Assembly: GCA_030430725.1 (NCBI GenBank)
Contig: JAUIKP010000264.1
Span: forward strand, 1-5,416
From: Nitrospiria bacterium
GTDB lineage: Bacteria > Nitrospirota > Nitrospiria > Nitrospirales > UBA8639
DNA length: 5,416 bases
Reading direction: 5' to 3'
Below are positions 1 through 5,395 of the stretch, in pieces. The notes under the pieces were generated by a model. That model did not search any database and was not told the origin of the DNA. It was given only the letters and a program-made list of their open reading frames with translations. The translations under genes and the position numbers were made by a program. Numbering within the stretch: position 1 is the first letter of the stretch; each line of letters starts with the position of its first letter.

Positions 1-405
1 TTCACTCATGGGACGCAAAAGCGGAAATTGTCTTTTTGCATCCTCCGTCGTTTCGTAGGCGATAGCTGCGCATCCAATTCTCAGCAAAGCCTCTGTTAAG
101 GCTTTGGAGGCCGCCAAATGCAAGTACGTAAAGACCACATGATCTTTTTTCAGAAAGATCCACTCTTCGGGCTGCGGTTCCTTGACCTTCACAATGAGTT
201 GAGCCTCTCCATACGTCGCTTCTACGGTTGGGGCCAGAATTGCACCGGCTTGCCGGTAGAGGTCATCACTGAACCCACTTCCTTCCCCGGCTCCCTTTTG
301 AATGACGACCCGATGCCCCCGACCGCACAACTCCTTCACGCCGTGAGGAGTCAGTGCCACACGAAATTCATTATCCTTCATTTCTTTTGGGACCCCAATC
401 ACCAT
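1..405 (-). CDS. ald: alanine dehydrogenase, N-terminal part (gene runs off the left edge)
   Basis: NAD-dependent alanine dehydrogenase, a cytoplasmic enzyme that interconverts L-alanine and pyruvate plus ammonium. I translated the minus strand from the ATG at 405-403; 135 codons are open to the window edge, of about 370 usual for the family. The protein starts MVIGVPKEMK and contains GAGEGSGFSD (39-48), VKVKEP (72-77), FTYLHLAA (92-99) and PLLRPMSE (128-135), all hallmarks of alanine dehydrogenase. Residues known to matter in the Mycobacterium tuberculosis enzyme fall at the same numbers: Arg15, Lys75, His96 and Met133. The exact match in numbering also supports this start. An AAAGGGG ribosome site lies 8 nt upstream (420-414). 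The NAD-binding Rossmann half and the catalytic Asp near 270 are outside the window. The related transhydrogenase alpha subunit is less likely because of the YLHLAA and PMSE signatures. The gene diverges from the ferredoxin cluster. Confidence 0.93.
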   Translation of the reverse strand, partial: MVIGVPKEMKDNEFRVALTPHGVKELCGRGHRVVIQKGAGEGSGFSDDLYRQAGAILAPTVEATYGEAQLIVKVKEPQPEEWIFLKKDHVVFTYLHLAASKALTEALLRIGCAAIAYETTEDAKRQFPLLRPMSE

Positions 406-505
406 GGTCTTAACCCCTTTCATCTATCTGTGGCCCTGATGCGGCCCACATCCTATTCATCAACTATCTATGTTTTATCCAATAAATACGAGGACTTTCC
501 TGCCT

Positions 506-530
506 ACCTGTTTCCGTGATCTGGACAGGT
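506..530. repeat. inverted repeat in the ald/ferredoxin divergent spacer
   Basis: ACCTGT (506-511) and ACAGGT (525-530) form a perfect 6-bp inverted repeat with a 13-bp centre. It lies in the 202-bp spacer between the divergent starts of ald (405) and the ferredoxin (608). The geometry would suit a dimeric regulator, but a repeat this short can occur by chance. No convincing -35/-10 pair was found around it. Confidence 0.25.
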
Positions 531-607
531 TCCGGAAGCCTCAGGTAAGATCGACTCTTTATTTTCCCTTTTCTTTTGTCGGTTATTCCCATGGAAATGT
601 AACGCTT

Positions 608-952
608 ATGAGTAAATTCACGCATCATATTTTCGTGTGCATTAATGAACGGCCCAAGGGAGATCCACGAGGGTGTTGTGCGGCCTTGGGATCAGTCGGA
701 TTACATGCCTTTTTTAAAAAAGAAGTCGAGCGGTTAGGGTTAAAAGGCATTGTCCGGGCAAACAAAGCCGGATGTCTGGACCAATGTGAGTACGGACCAA
801 GCGTCGTCATCTATCCCGAAGGGGTCTGGTATTGGGTTGGCCAGGAAGCTGATGTCACAGAAATCATGGAGCGACATATCGGGAAAGGGGAAATAGTGGA
901 ACGGCTCCTGATGCCAGGGAAAAATGGTTCGTTACCCACAGTTAAATCCTAA
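608..952 (+). CDS. [2Fe-2S] ferredoxin, thioredoxin-like (Shethna / Aquifex Fd4 type)
   Basis: Small cytoplasmic electron carrier of 114 residues with a thioredoxin-like fold holding one [2Fe-2S] cluster. The protein begins MSKFTHHIFVC. The ligand set follows Aquifex aeolicus Fd4, which uses Cys9, Cys22, Cys55 and Cys59: here Cys11, Cys24 (in RGCCAALGS), Cys56 and Cys60 (in GCLDQC). Spacing is x12, x31 and x3. Family hallmarks also seen are NERPKGDPRG (13-22), GPSVVIYPEGVWY (63-75), and the tail HIGKGEIVERLL. An extra Cys23 sits beside the second ligand. The open frame extends up to 470, but the family's usual N-terminus begins at the ATG at 608, so I chose that start; its ribosome site is weak (GGAA at 593-596). 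First gene of a probable three-gene redox cluster, with 75 bp to the next gene. The redox partner is unknown. Confidence 0.92.
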   Translation: MSKFTHHIFVCINERPKGDPRGCCAALGSVGLHAFFKKEVERLGLKGIVRANKAGCLDQCEYGPSVVIYPEGVWYWVGQEADVTEIMERHIGKGEIVERLLMPGKNGSLPTVKS

Positions 953-1027
953 TGCCTTGCCCTATTTACACATAGACCACTGGTCCCTTAATCATGGCAC
1001 CACAACCCGGCACACGGCCTTCATCTT

Positions 1028-1462
1028 ATGGGCAATGAAGAAAAATGGAAAGCCAACTTACGAAAGGTGGCGTTTTTAAAGTCCTTTCCAGGCTGGCTCT
1101 CCTCCTGGGAACAGGGCATAGGAGCCACCATTGAACAGGTCCTCCCTATCCGTGGACATGCTCCAAATTCGGTGCTCCTCTTATCCGAAGGCCGCTTTGT
1201 TGTCACCCCACCCGTTCATGAAGAACCGCAGGTGGTGACAGCAGGACTCATATCGGCTCGTCCACATCTTGAATCCTTTCATGCCAACGCATTTACGGAA
1301 TACGATCACCTCACACGCATGGATCAGGAATTGGGACGCATGGCCAGATTAGAAAATATTCTGAATGCCATTGATAACAACCTTGATCGAATTCCTGAAC
1401 TGAAATCGCGCATTCAGGATTTAGTCAAACAATGGGAGAGGGAGAATCATCAATCACAATGA
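1028..1462 (+). CDS. hypothetical protein with helical C-terminal tail, between two ferredoxin genes
   Basis: I do not recognise this 144-residue protein. It has no signal peptide, membrane segment or cysteine. The N-terminal part is basic and contains a Trp-rich stretch, FPGWLSSWEQGIG (20-32). The middle (47-75) looks like beta strands, including NSVLLLSEGRFVVTPP. From about residue 97 to 140 it is predicted by eye to be one or two long charged helices with hydrophobic residues spaced like a coiled coil (LGRMARLENIL, then LKSRIQDLVKQW). The ATG at 1028 is the only usable start after an upstream in-frame TAA at 989, though no clear ribosome site precedes it. Its stop TGA overlaps the ATG of the 4Fe-4S ferredoxin, which makes co-translation likely. 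From that position I infer a scaffold or partner role in the same redox unit; the sequence does not show one directly. Confidence 0.72.
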   Translation: MGNEEKWKANLRKVAFLKSFPGWLSSWEQGIGATIEQVLPIRGHAPNSVLLLSEGRFVVTPPVHEEPQVVTAGLISARPHLESFHANAFTEYDHLTRMDQELGRMARLENILNAIDNNLDRIPELKSRIQDLVKQWERENHQSQ

Positions 1463-1737
1463 ATATGCTTGAAATGTTTTCTGGAGCCCTTTTTGAAGGA
1501 GTGAGCCCTATGATGGTGAGAAGAGACCACTTGGTCCGACATCCGGACCGTTGCACCCATAATGCGATCTGCATTCCAGTTTGTCCGACAGGAGCCTGGC
1601 TGTCGACTCCTCCCTACAAATTTGATTCATCACGATGCATGGAATCATGCCGTCTCTGCCTGGATGCCTGCCCCTCTCAGGCCATTTATGGAGTCTTCCT
1701 CAAGGGCGAAAAACTGCTCGTACGGAAGCAAGAGTAA
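1459..1737 (+). CDS. small 4Fe-4S ferredoxin with one incomplete cluster motif
   Basis: Ferredoxin-like electron carrier of 92 residues. Two motifs are visible. The first, at 32-43, reads C-TH-N-AI-C-IPV-CP, where Asn35 occupies the place of the usual second Cys. The second, at 60-72, reads C-MES-C-RL-C-LDA-CP and has four cysteines, with three rather than two residues between the first pair. The second motif should bind a [4Fe-4S] cluster; the first may hold a [3Fe-4S] or unusual [4Fe-4S] cluster, or none. The start is uncertain. The ATG at 1459 overlaps the previous stop as ATGA. A tandem ATGATG at 1510 has a better ribosome site (AAGGAG, 1496-1501, 8 nt away) and would give 75 residues with both motifs intact. 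A further ATG at 1432 is possible. I favour 1459 because the extra stretch LEMFSGALFEGV resembles the short N-terminal helix of other small polyferredoxins. Last gene of the cluster. Confidence 0.85.
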   Translation: MNMLEMFSGALFEGVSPMMVRRDHLVRHPDRCTHNAICIPVCPTGAWLSTPPYKFDSSRCMESCRLCLDACPSQAIYGVFLKGEKLLVRKQE

Positions 1738-1738
1738 A

Positions 1739-2782
1739 TTAGATAATACGCTTCCTCCAATACCCCCAATAGGCCGTACCCACAGTACCACAGCCACCGG
1801 TGAGTCCGGTTGACGCTACAATTTGATACACATCACTCCGTGCAATTTTGATGGGTGAATTCGGACTCAGCACAAGCGGGGACACCGATAACTGTTGTAA
1901 GGTACGGATCCCAATCAGAATCGGCCACATGCAGGCCAACCGCAGGCGAATCTCCAGGCGAGGGATGGCCATGGTATAGCGCCATCCTTGATCCAAATGA
2001 TCCCGGGCCTCTTGAATCAATTTTCTGAAGAGGGGGCGAAACGCCTGTGCAGAGGTTTCATCAAGCAATTGCTGGGGAATAAGAGATACCTGATCCAGCA
2101 ACACCGTCGGGATATAACACCGCCCATTTCTCAAATCCCGTGGCAAATCCCGAAGAATGTTCACCATTTGCAAACCTTTTCCATAGCGAATGGCAAGAGG
2201 AATCATGCAGGCCTGATCCCACCCTCGAAATCCCGGAAGGTGGCTGCACACCATCTTTGTCCAAAACTCTCCCACGCATCCCGCGACCGCATAGGTGTAA
2301 TATTCAAAATCATGAATTGCCTGTAAGGCGCGTACCGCCTGCCCTTCCGTTTTTTGGGGAAATTGATGGAGGTCAAATTCCATTCCTCCAATCAGCACCG
2401 ACAGAACCTGAGCAATCTGAGACCGGTCGGTTGGACTAAATTTTTGGTAAATCCGGAAACACCCCTCCAACTCTTCCAACAAGCGCCGCTCATCAGGGTT
2501 GCTTTGTTTCGTGAGGACTTGCGCCTGGATTTTTGGGATTTGAGCCAATTCGGCGGTACTTCCCCACAGCTGTCCTTTTAACAGTCGCAAACATTCCCGG
2601 CGAACCCCATCTTCTAATTCTCCTGTATCGGCGATCGTGTCCGCAGCTCTGGCCAACAAATAGGCCAGACCAATTTGCGAACGAACCGTGCGTGGCAGGA
2701 CAGCAAGGGTTAAATAAAATGAGCGGGAAACCCGCTTAAGGATCTCACCGAGGAGAAGTTGATCTGACGGAGAAAGGCGCAT
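1739..2782 (-). CDS. squalene/phytoene synthase family protein, probably squalene synthase
   Basis: Head-to-head prenyl transferase of 347 residues, likely condensing two farnesyl diphosphates to squalene (via presqualene diphosphate) for hopanoid or other triterpene synthesis. It has SRSFYLTLAVLP (19-30), the first Asp motif DTIAD (48-52), YYTYAVAGCVGEFW (161-174) and the second Asp motif in NILRDLPRDLRNGR (208-221; Asp212 and Asp216), followed by CYIP. The two DxxxD motifs bind Mg-diphosphate, and the Tyr cluster before VAG matches the catalytic Tyr region of squalene synthases. The SRSF, DTIAD and VAG-VG pattern looks closer to the eukaryote-like single-enzyme type than to HpnC/HpnD. No C-terminal membrane anchor is evident. 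Phytoene or dehydrosqualene synthase cannot be excluded. The start at 2782 is the first possible codon after the cupredoxin stop; no ribosome site is obvious, so coupling to the upstream gene is likely. The end meets the ferredoxin gene tail to tail. Confidence 0.9.
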   Translation of the reverse strand: MRLSPSDQLLLGEILKRVSRSFYLTLAVLPRTVRSQIGLAYLLARAADTIADTGELEDGVRRECLRLLKGQLWGSTAELAQIPKIQAQVLTKQSNPDERRLLEELEGCFRIYQKFSPTDRSQIAQVLSVLIGGMEFDLHQFPQKTEGQAVRALQAIHDFEYYTYAVAGCVGEFWTKMVCSHLPGFRGWDQACMIPLAIRYGKGLQMVNILRDLPRDLRNGRCYIPTVLLDQVSLIPQQLLDETSAQAFRPLFRKLIQEARDHLDQGWRYTMAIPRLEIRLRLACMWPILIGIRTLQQLSVSPLVLSPNSPIKIARSDVYQIVASTGLTGGCGTVGTAYWGYWRKRII

Positions 2783-2785
2783 AAG

Positions 2786-3217
2786 CTAGCGAACGATGAG
2801 ACGGCCTTCCATCCCTTGCTCACGATGTGTGGGAAAGAACAGGAGCTGTTTGTCGCAATAAAAAGGATAAATGCCGGGCTCGGTCAACGTAAGGGTGACG
2901 GCTTTGATATCACCGCTGGAAATATCCACGTCCGCAAGTCGCATGCCGCTTGGGTCATCCAGCAAAAAATTGTGCGGAACCAAAAAAGATTGATTACTCA
3001 GAGTCAGGGTCAGTGGTTTACCCGCCTCCACTACCACTTCCGATGGCGTATAGGCGTAACTTTCCATACTGATCATCACCTGTTGTCCGAAAGGTTCGTC
3101 AGATTGAGCATATAGAGGGTCGGAAAAACTCCAATAGCCCATCACTCCAACAAGACCCACTATCAATCGTGTATAATAATTTACAGAAAGAATGTACTTA
3201 CGAAATGATCTCTTCAT
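2786..3217 (-). CDS. exported cupredoxin (type 1 copper protein)
   Basis: Small blue-copper-type protein of 143 residues, probably periplasmic or membrane-tethered, for electron transfer or copper binding. The N-terminus MKRSFRK is basic, followed by a hydrophobic stretch at 18-31 and a possible signal peptidase site in PLYA-QSD (34-40). The cupredoxin domain covers about 45-143: EVVVEAGKPLTLTLSN (60-75), the first His ligand in VPHNF (His82), then FYC (Cys121), His131 and Met136 in the end of the fold, HREQGMEGRLIV. The Cys-to-His spacing is x9, against x4 in pseudoazurin-like proteins, so five extra residues (within DKQLLFFPT) sit in the copper loop. I recall similar CDKKLLFF-type loops in other cupredoxins, so this is probably a subfamily trait. 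Alternative starts are the ATGs at 3232 (GGAA upstream) and 3304. The gene is followed immediately by squalene synthase. Confidence 0.87.
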   Translation of the reverse strand: MKRSFRKYILSVNYYTRLIVGLVGVMGYWSFSDPLYAQSDEPFGQQVMISMESYAYTPSEVVVEAGKPLTLTLSNQSFLVPHNFLLDDPSGMRLADVDISSGDIKAVTLTLTEPGIYPFYCDKQLLFFPTHREQGMEGRLIVR

Positions 3218-3305
3218 CAGTAGAGGTATCATACCGATTTTCCAGACGAGGGTCACGCCTTTGCCTCTCTTGACTCTCAGGGAAAAGGTGTTATCTTCCA
3301 ACATG

Positions 3306-3335
3306 TTGAAATCTAAAAGTCATTTTTAGGACAAT
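3306..3335 (+). promoter_or_regulatory. possible sigma70-type promoter for htpX
   Basis: TTGAAA at 3306-3311 matches five of six bases of the -35 consensus. GACAAT at 3330-3335 lies 18 bp downstream as a weak -10. This would leave a leader of roughly 90 nt before htpX. It was found by eye only; I did not find a clear heat-shock (sigma32-like) promoter. Confidence 0.28.
3313..3329. repeat. palindrome CTAAAA-N5-TTTTAG in the cupredoxin/htpX divergent spacer
   Basis: CTAAAA (3313-3318) and TTTTAG (3324-3329) form a perfect 6-bp inverted repeat around GTCAT. It sits between the putative -35 and -10 of htpX and just upstream of the cupredoxin leader, a position typical of an operator controlling either gene. 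Its AT-rich arms make a chance origin possible. Confidence 0.3.
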
Positions 3336-3386
3336 GGCAAAAAGATCATTTAATCAATCATGAAGTCGAACACATTAGCGTGCTTT

Positions 3387-3403
3387 CACTATCATCACTA
3401 TCA
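3387..3403 (+). repeat. tandem direct repeat CACTATCA x2 in the htpX leader
   Basis: CACTATCA occurs at 3387-3394 and again at 3396-3403, a 9-bp period, ending 27 nt before the htpX start codon and just upstream of its ribosome site (3417-3423). It could be a protein site or a simple slippage duplication. Confidence 0.35.
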
Positions 3404-3430
3404 GATCTGGAACATTAAGGGAGATTGTCT

Positions 3431-4315
3431 ATGAAAAAACTTAAAGGAATTGGTTTATTACTGATTGCCAATATCCTCATCTTTATTACCCTCTCAATTT
3501 CGTTCACGGTGTTATCTGAGATGATTCTCCCGGCCTTTGGAATCGATCTCCGTGGATCAATCGCTCAAATGGATCTGTTATGGGCATTTGTCATTGGGTT
3601 TGGTGGTGCCTTTATCAGTTTGGCCTTTTCCAAACAAATGGCCAGGGCCTTTATAGACTGTACGCAAATCACAGAACCGCGAAATCAGGCGGAAAGGGTC
3701 GTATTTGACACTGTCCAAAAAATATCTGAAAAGTTAAGCATTGCCATGCCAGAGGTCTGGATTTATGAATCACCAGATCCCAATGCGTTTGCCACCGGTC
3801 CCACAAGAAACAACTCGATGGTCGCCGTATCAACCGGCCTGCTCAACAACCTTAATGAAGGTGAAGTGCGAGCAGTCCTGGCTCATGAAATGGGCCATGT
3901 TTACAACGGCGATATGTTTACCACAACGGTGCTGGCAGGGTTGATGAATACATTCGTATACTTTATTAGCCGCTTTATTTACCGGCAGGTGGCGGAACGT
4001 AATGAGGCTCTAGGATTTGGAGTGTATATCGTGTTGCAAATCATCCTCTCCGTCTTGGCGATGATTCCCATTAGCTGGTGGTCCCGCCGTCGGGAATTTG
4101 CAGCTGACCGGTTTGCAGCCAACACGGTAGGCAAAGAACATATGATCTCGGCTCTGGAAGGCATTGATCGTTGGGTGCAACGCACCCAATTTGAATATAG
4201 CTCACAAGATGCACTGTCCACGATGAAAATATCCGGGAAATCGCAAAGTTTCATGCAGATATTTGCAACGCATCCGCCCATTGAAGCGAGAGTGACAGCA
4301 CTACGGCAACTCTAA
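3431..4315 (+). CDS. htpX: membrane zinc metalloprotease HtpX (M48B family)
   Basis: HtpX is an inner-membrane zinc protease that degrades misfolded membrane proteins, acting alongside FtsH in stress. The 294-residue protein matches the family length (293 in E. coli). Hydrophobic segments lie near 6-29, 49-66, 163-184 and 194-217. The zinc motif HEMGH is at 152-156, and the third ligand Glu222 is in RREFAADRFA. Other family landmarks are ESPDPNAFATGP (113-124), VAVSTGLL (131-138) and the C-terminal FATHPPIEARVTAL. I chose the ATG at 3431, because AAGGGAG (3417-3423) lies 7 nt upstream and the resulting MKKLKGIGLL is typical; a TTG at 3425 in the same frame is much less likely. It appears to be a single-gene unit, divergent from the cupredoxin and closed by a strong terminator. 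Confidence 0.97.
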   Translation: MKKLKGIGLLLIANILIFITLSISFTVLSEMILPAFGIDLRGSIAQMDLLWAFVIGFGGAFISLAFSKQMARAFIDCTQITEPRNQAERVVFDTVQKISEKLSIAMPEVWIYESPDPNAFATGPTRNNSMVAVSTGLLNNLNEGEVRAVLAHEMGHVYNGDMFTTTVLAGLMNTFVYFISRFIYRQVAERNEALGFGVYIVLQIILSVLAMIPISWWSRRREFAADRFAANTVGKEHMISALEGIDRWVQRTQFEYSSQDALSTMKISGKSQSFMQIFATHPPIEARVTALRQL

Positions 4316-4336
4316 TTGGAACGATATGCGGAATCC

Positions 4337-4371
4337 AAAAAGGGACTTGGCATGGCCAAGTCCCTTTTTTT
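4337..4371. terminator. strong intrinsic terminator, probably bidirectional
   Basis: GGGACTTGGC (4342-4351) pairs perfectly with GCCAAGTCCC (4355-4364) around a three-base ATG loop. Five A at 4337-4341 precede the stem and seven T at 4365-4371 follow it, so the hairpin has a U-tract in both directions. It lies 21 bp after the htpX stop and about 95 bp beyond the stop of the opposing STAS gene, and can serve both. Confidence 0.9.
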
Positions 4372-4465
4372 ATGGTCTTTATGGCAATCCGTATGGTTCC
4401 AAAACCCTTGCGGCTGAAATGAGCGGTGCGTTGGGAAAATCGCCCATTGCAGGAAAAAATGCAGA

Positions 4466-4798
4466 TTAATTGAAGGTTTTGACATCATATTCATGGGAAC
4501 GGACGACGGGAAACTCTTTCATCCCATGCCGGCAAAGCACAGGAAGGAGCGTGGCCGGAGGTTGAATGAGCGCGACAGGAATACCTAATTGCTGAAGATG
4601 ATAGAGGCCATACCCACACAACGTCAGCCCCATCGGGCCCATGGATTCCACTTCAGAAAAATCAACGAGGACTTTGCGATGCTCCAGACTCATCGCTTGC
4701 ACTGCGGCCTTTTCAAACATTTCCCCGAAAGAATGATCCGGCAAACCCACCATTCGAATAACGACGGCATCCGGTAAGATCTGAAGTCCCCATTTCAT
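4466..4798 (-). CDS. STAS-fold protein lacking the phosphorylatable serine
   Basis: Small cytoplasmic protein of 110 residues resembling the STAS / anti-sigma factor antagonist fold. The order of elements fits: strand AVVIRMVG (11-18), helix FGEMFEKAAVQAM (24-36), strand RKVLVDFSEVESM (41-53), then GPMGLTLCGYGLYHLQQLG, strand IPVALIQPP and helix LLPVLCRHGM. In SpoIIAA the segment after the central strand is DSSGLG with a phosphorylated Ser58; here it is G54-P55-M56-G57-L58, so neither serine is kept. Regulation by serine phosphorylation is therefore unlikely at that site; it may act as a constitutive binding or sensory module. No kinase or sigma factor partner lies nearby. The start at 4798 is well supported: AGGAGG (4812-4807) is 8 nt upstream. 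The family assignment rests on fold pattern only. Confidence 0.72.
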   Translation of the reverse strand: MKWGLQILPDAVVIRMVGLPDHSFGEMFEKAAVQAMSLEHRKVLVDFSEVESMGPMGLTLCGYGLYHLQQLGIPVALIQPPATLLPVLCRHGMKEFPVVRSHEYDVKTFN

Positions 4799-4812
4799 TA
4801 AGAAATCCTCCT

Positions 4813-5232
4813 CAATCCTGAATGATATGTGTTAACGCGCCTACTCTCATTGCGCTTCTGATCCATACAAAATTGAGTGAACCCCTTGAGCTTCCCCCCT
4901 ACAATTCCCAATTTGAACTAGCGTTGCCTTTTTGTATCTAGTCCCTTGCGGAGTCCAACTGCGATACCTCCTGTTTGCTCTGATCAGGCAGTTCTACTAT
5001 GAGAGTGCGAGTGCTTGAGAATGCAACGATGGTCCGGGTCATGATTAATAGAAAGGCTTTCATATGAGTGATTGAAAAAAGCCGACACTGATAGCATTGG
5101 ACGCGTTGGATATCACAATAAGAGTGGAGGCAGGATGGAATGTTTGGAGCACAGTGGATAATTTCTCCCATGACAACCGGGATTGATCGGACATGGAGCC
5201 CTATCCCATATTTTCCGGAATTCCCTACCGTG
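4813..5232. other. long spacer with no convincing gene
   Basis: About 480 bp separate the STAS gene from the tRNA. Open frames here are short, lack ribosome sites and resemble no family I know. The region beside 4813 should carry the STAS promoter, but I found no clear -35/-10 pair. CCGGAATT occurs twice, at 5215-5222 and 5240-5247. No tRNA, riboswitch or other structured RNA was recognised. Confidence 0.5.
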
Positions 5233-5253
5233 AAAAAAACCGGAATTGTCCAG
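5233..5253 (-). terminator. possible intrinsic terminator of the tRNA-Gly transcript
   Basis: Read on the minus strand, CTGGA (5253-5249) pairs with TCCGG (5244-5240) around CAAT, with one G-T wobble, and is followed directly by seven T (5239-5233). The stem is short, but the T-tract and the position about 43 nt after the tRNA 3' end fit a tRNA terminator. Confidence 0.5.
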
Positions 5254-5295
5254 AAATGTAAAACGGAAGAAGATGAGGGAAGAGGTGGAGTGAAT

Positions 5296-5370
5296 TGGAG
5301 CGGGCGAGGGGATTTGAACCCCCGACAACTTGCTTGGGAAGCAAGGACTCTACCACTGAGCTACGCCCGC
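5296..5370 (-). tRNA. tRNA-Gly (anticodon CCC), CCA encoded
   Basis: On the minus strand the full cloverleaf can be drawn. The acceptor stem is GCGGGCG (5370-5364) with CGCCCGC (5306-5300). The D arm is GCTC-AGTGGTA-GAGT. The anticodon arm is CTTGC-TTCCCAA-GCAAG with CCC at 5338-5336. The variable loop is TTGTC, and the T arm is GGGGG-TTCAAAT-CCCCT. The discriminator is T, as usual for bacterial glycine tRNAs, and the 3' CCA is encoded at 5298-5296. It reads GGG codons. The gene stands alone in the visible part; an upstream tRNA beyond the edge is possible. Confidence 0.97.
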
Positions 5371-5389
5371 TCACGAGATCAGGTTTCGC

Positions 5390-5395
5390 ATTCTA
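5390..5395 (-). promoter_or_regulatory. possible -10 element of the tRNA-Gly promoter
   Basis: TAGAAT on the minus strand (5395-5390) matches five of six bases of the -10 consensus and lies 19 nt before the tRNA 5' end. The matching -35 would fall at the window edge (from about 5413) and cannot be judged. Confidence 0.25.

Noticed and set aside
118..519. 133-codon open frame on the plus strand
   Set aside because: It lies opposite the alanine dehydrogenase reading frame, whose residues match the known enzyme; the plus-strand protein resembles nothing.
470..607. Upstream in-frame extension of the [2Fe-2S] ferredoxin
   Set aside because: The extra 46 residues do not look like a signal peptide or a domain, and the family normally begins at the residue encoded at 608.
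975..985. GACCACTGGTC palindrome between the ferredoxin and the hypothetical gene
   Set aside because: The stem is only 4 bp with a 3-base loop and no T-tract, so it is too weak for a terminator or attenuator.
3218..3304. Longer N-terminus for the cupredoxin from the ATG at 3304
   Set aside because: It would place a long charged stretch before the signal peptide and has no ribosome site. The ATG at 3232 remains possible.
4938..5063. 41-codon minus-strand frame starting MKAFLLIMTR
   Set aside because: The start looks mildly signal-like, but there is no ribosome site and the rest does not look like a protein.
5215..5247. CCGGAATT direct repeat as a possible mobile-element or attachment site near the tRNA
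   Set aside because: Eight bases is too short, it does not match the tRNA 3' end, and there is no integrase or element nearby.
5113..5328. 71-codon minus-strand frame overlapping the tRNA
   Set aside because: It starts inside the tRNA gene and has no ribosome site or recognisable content.
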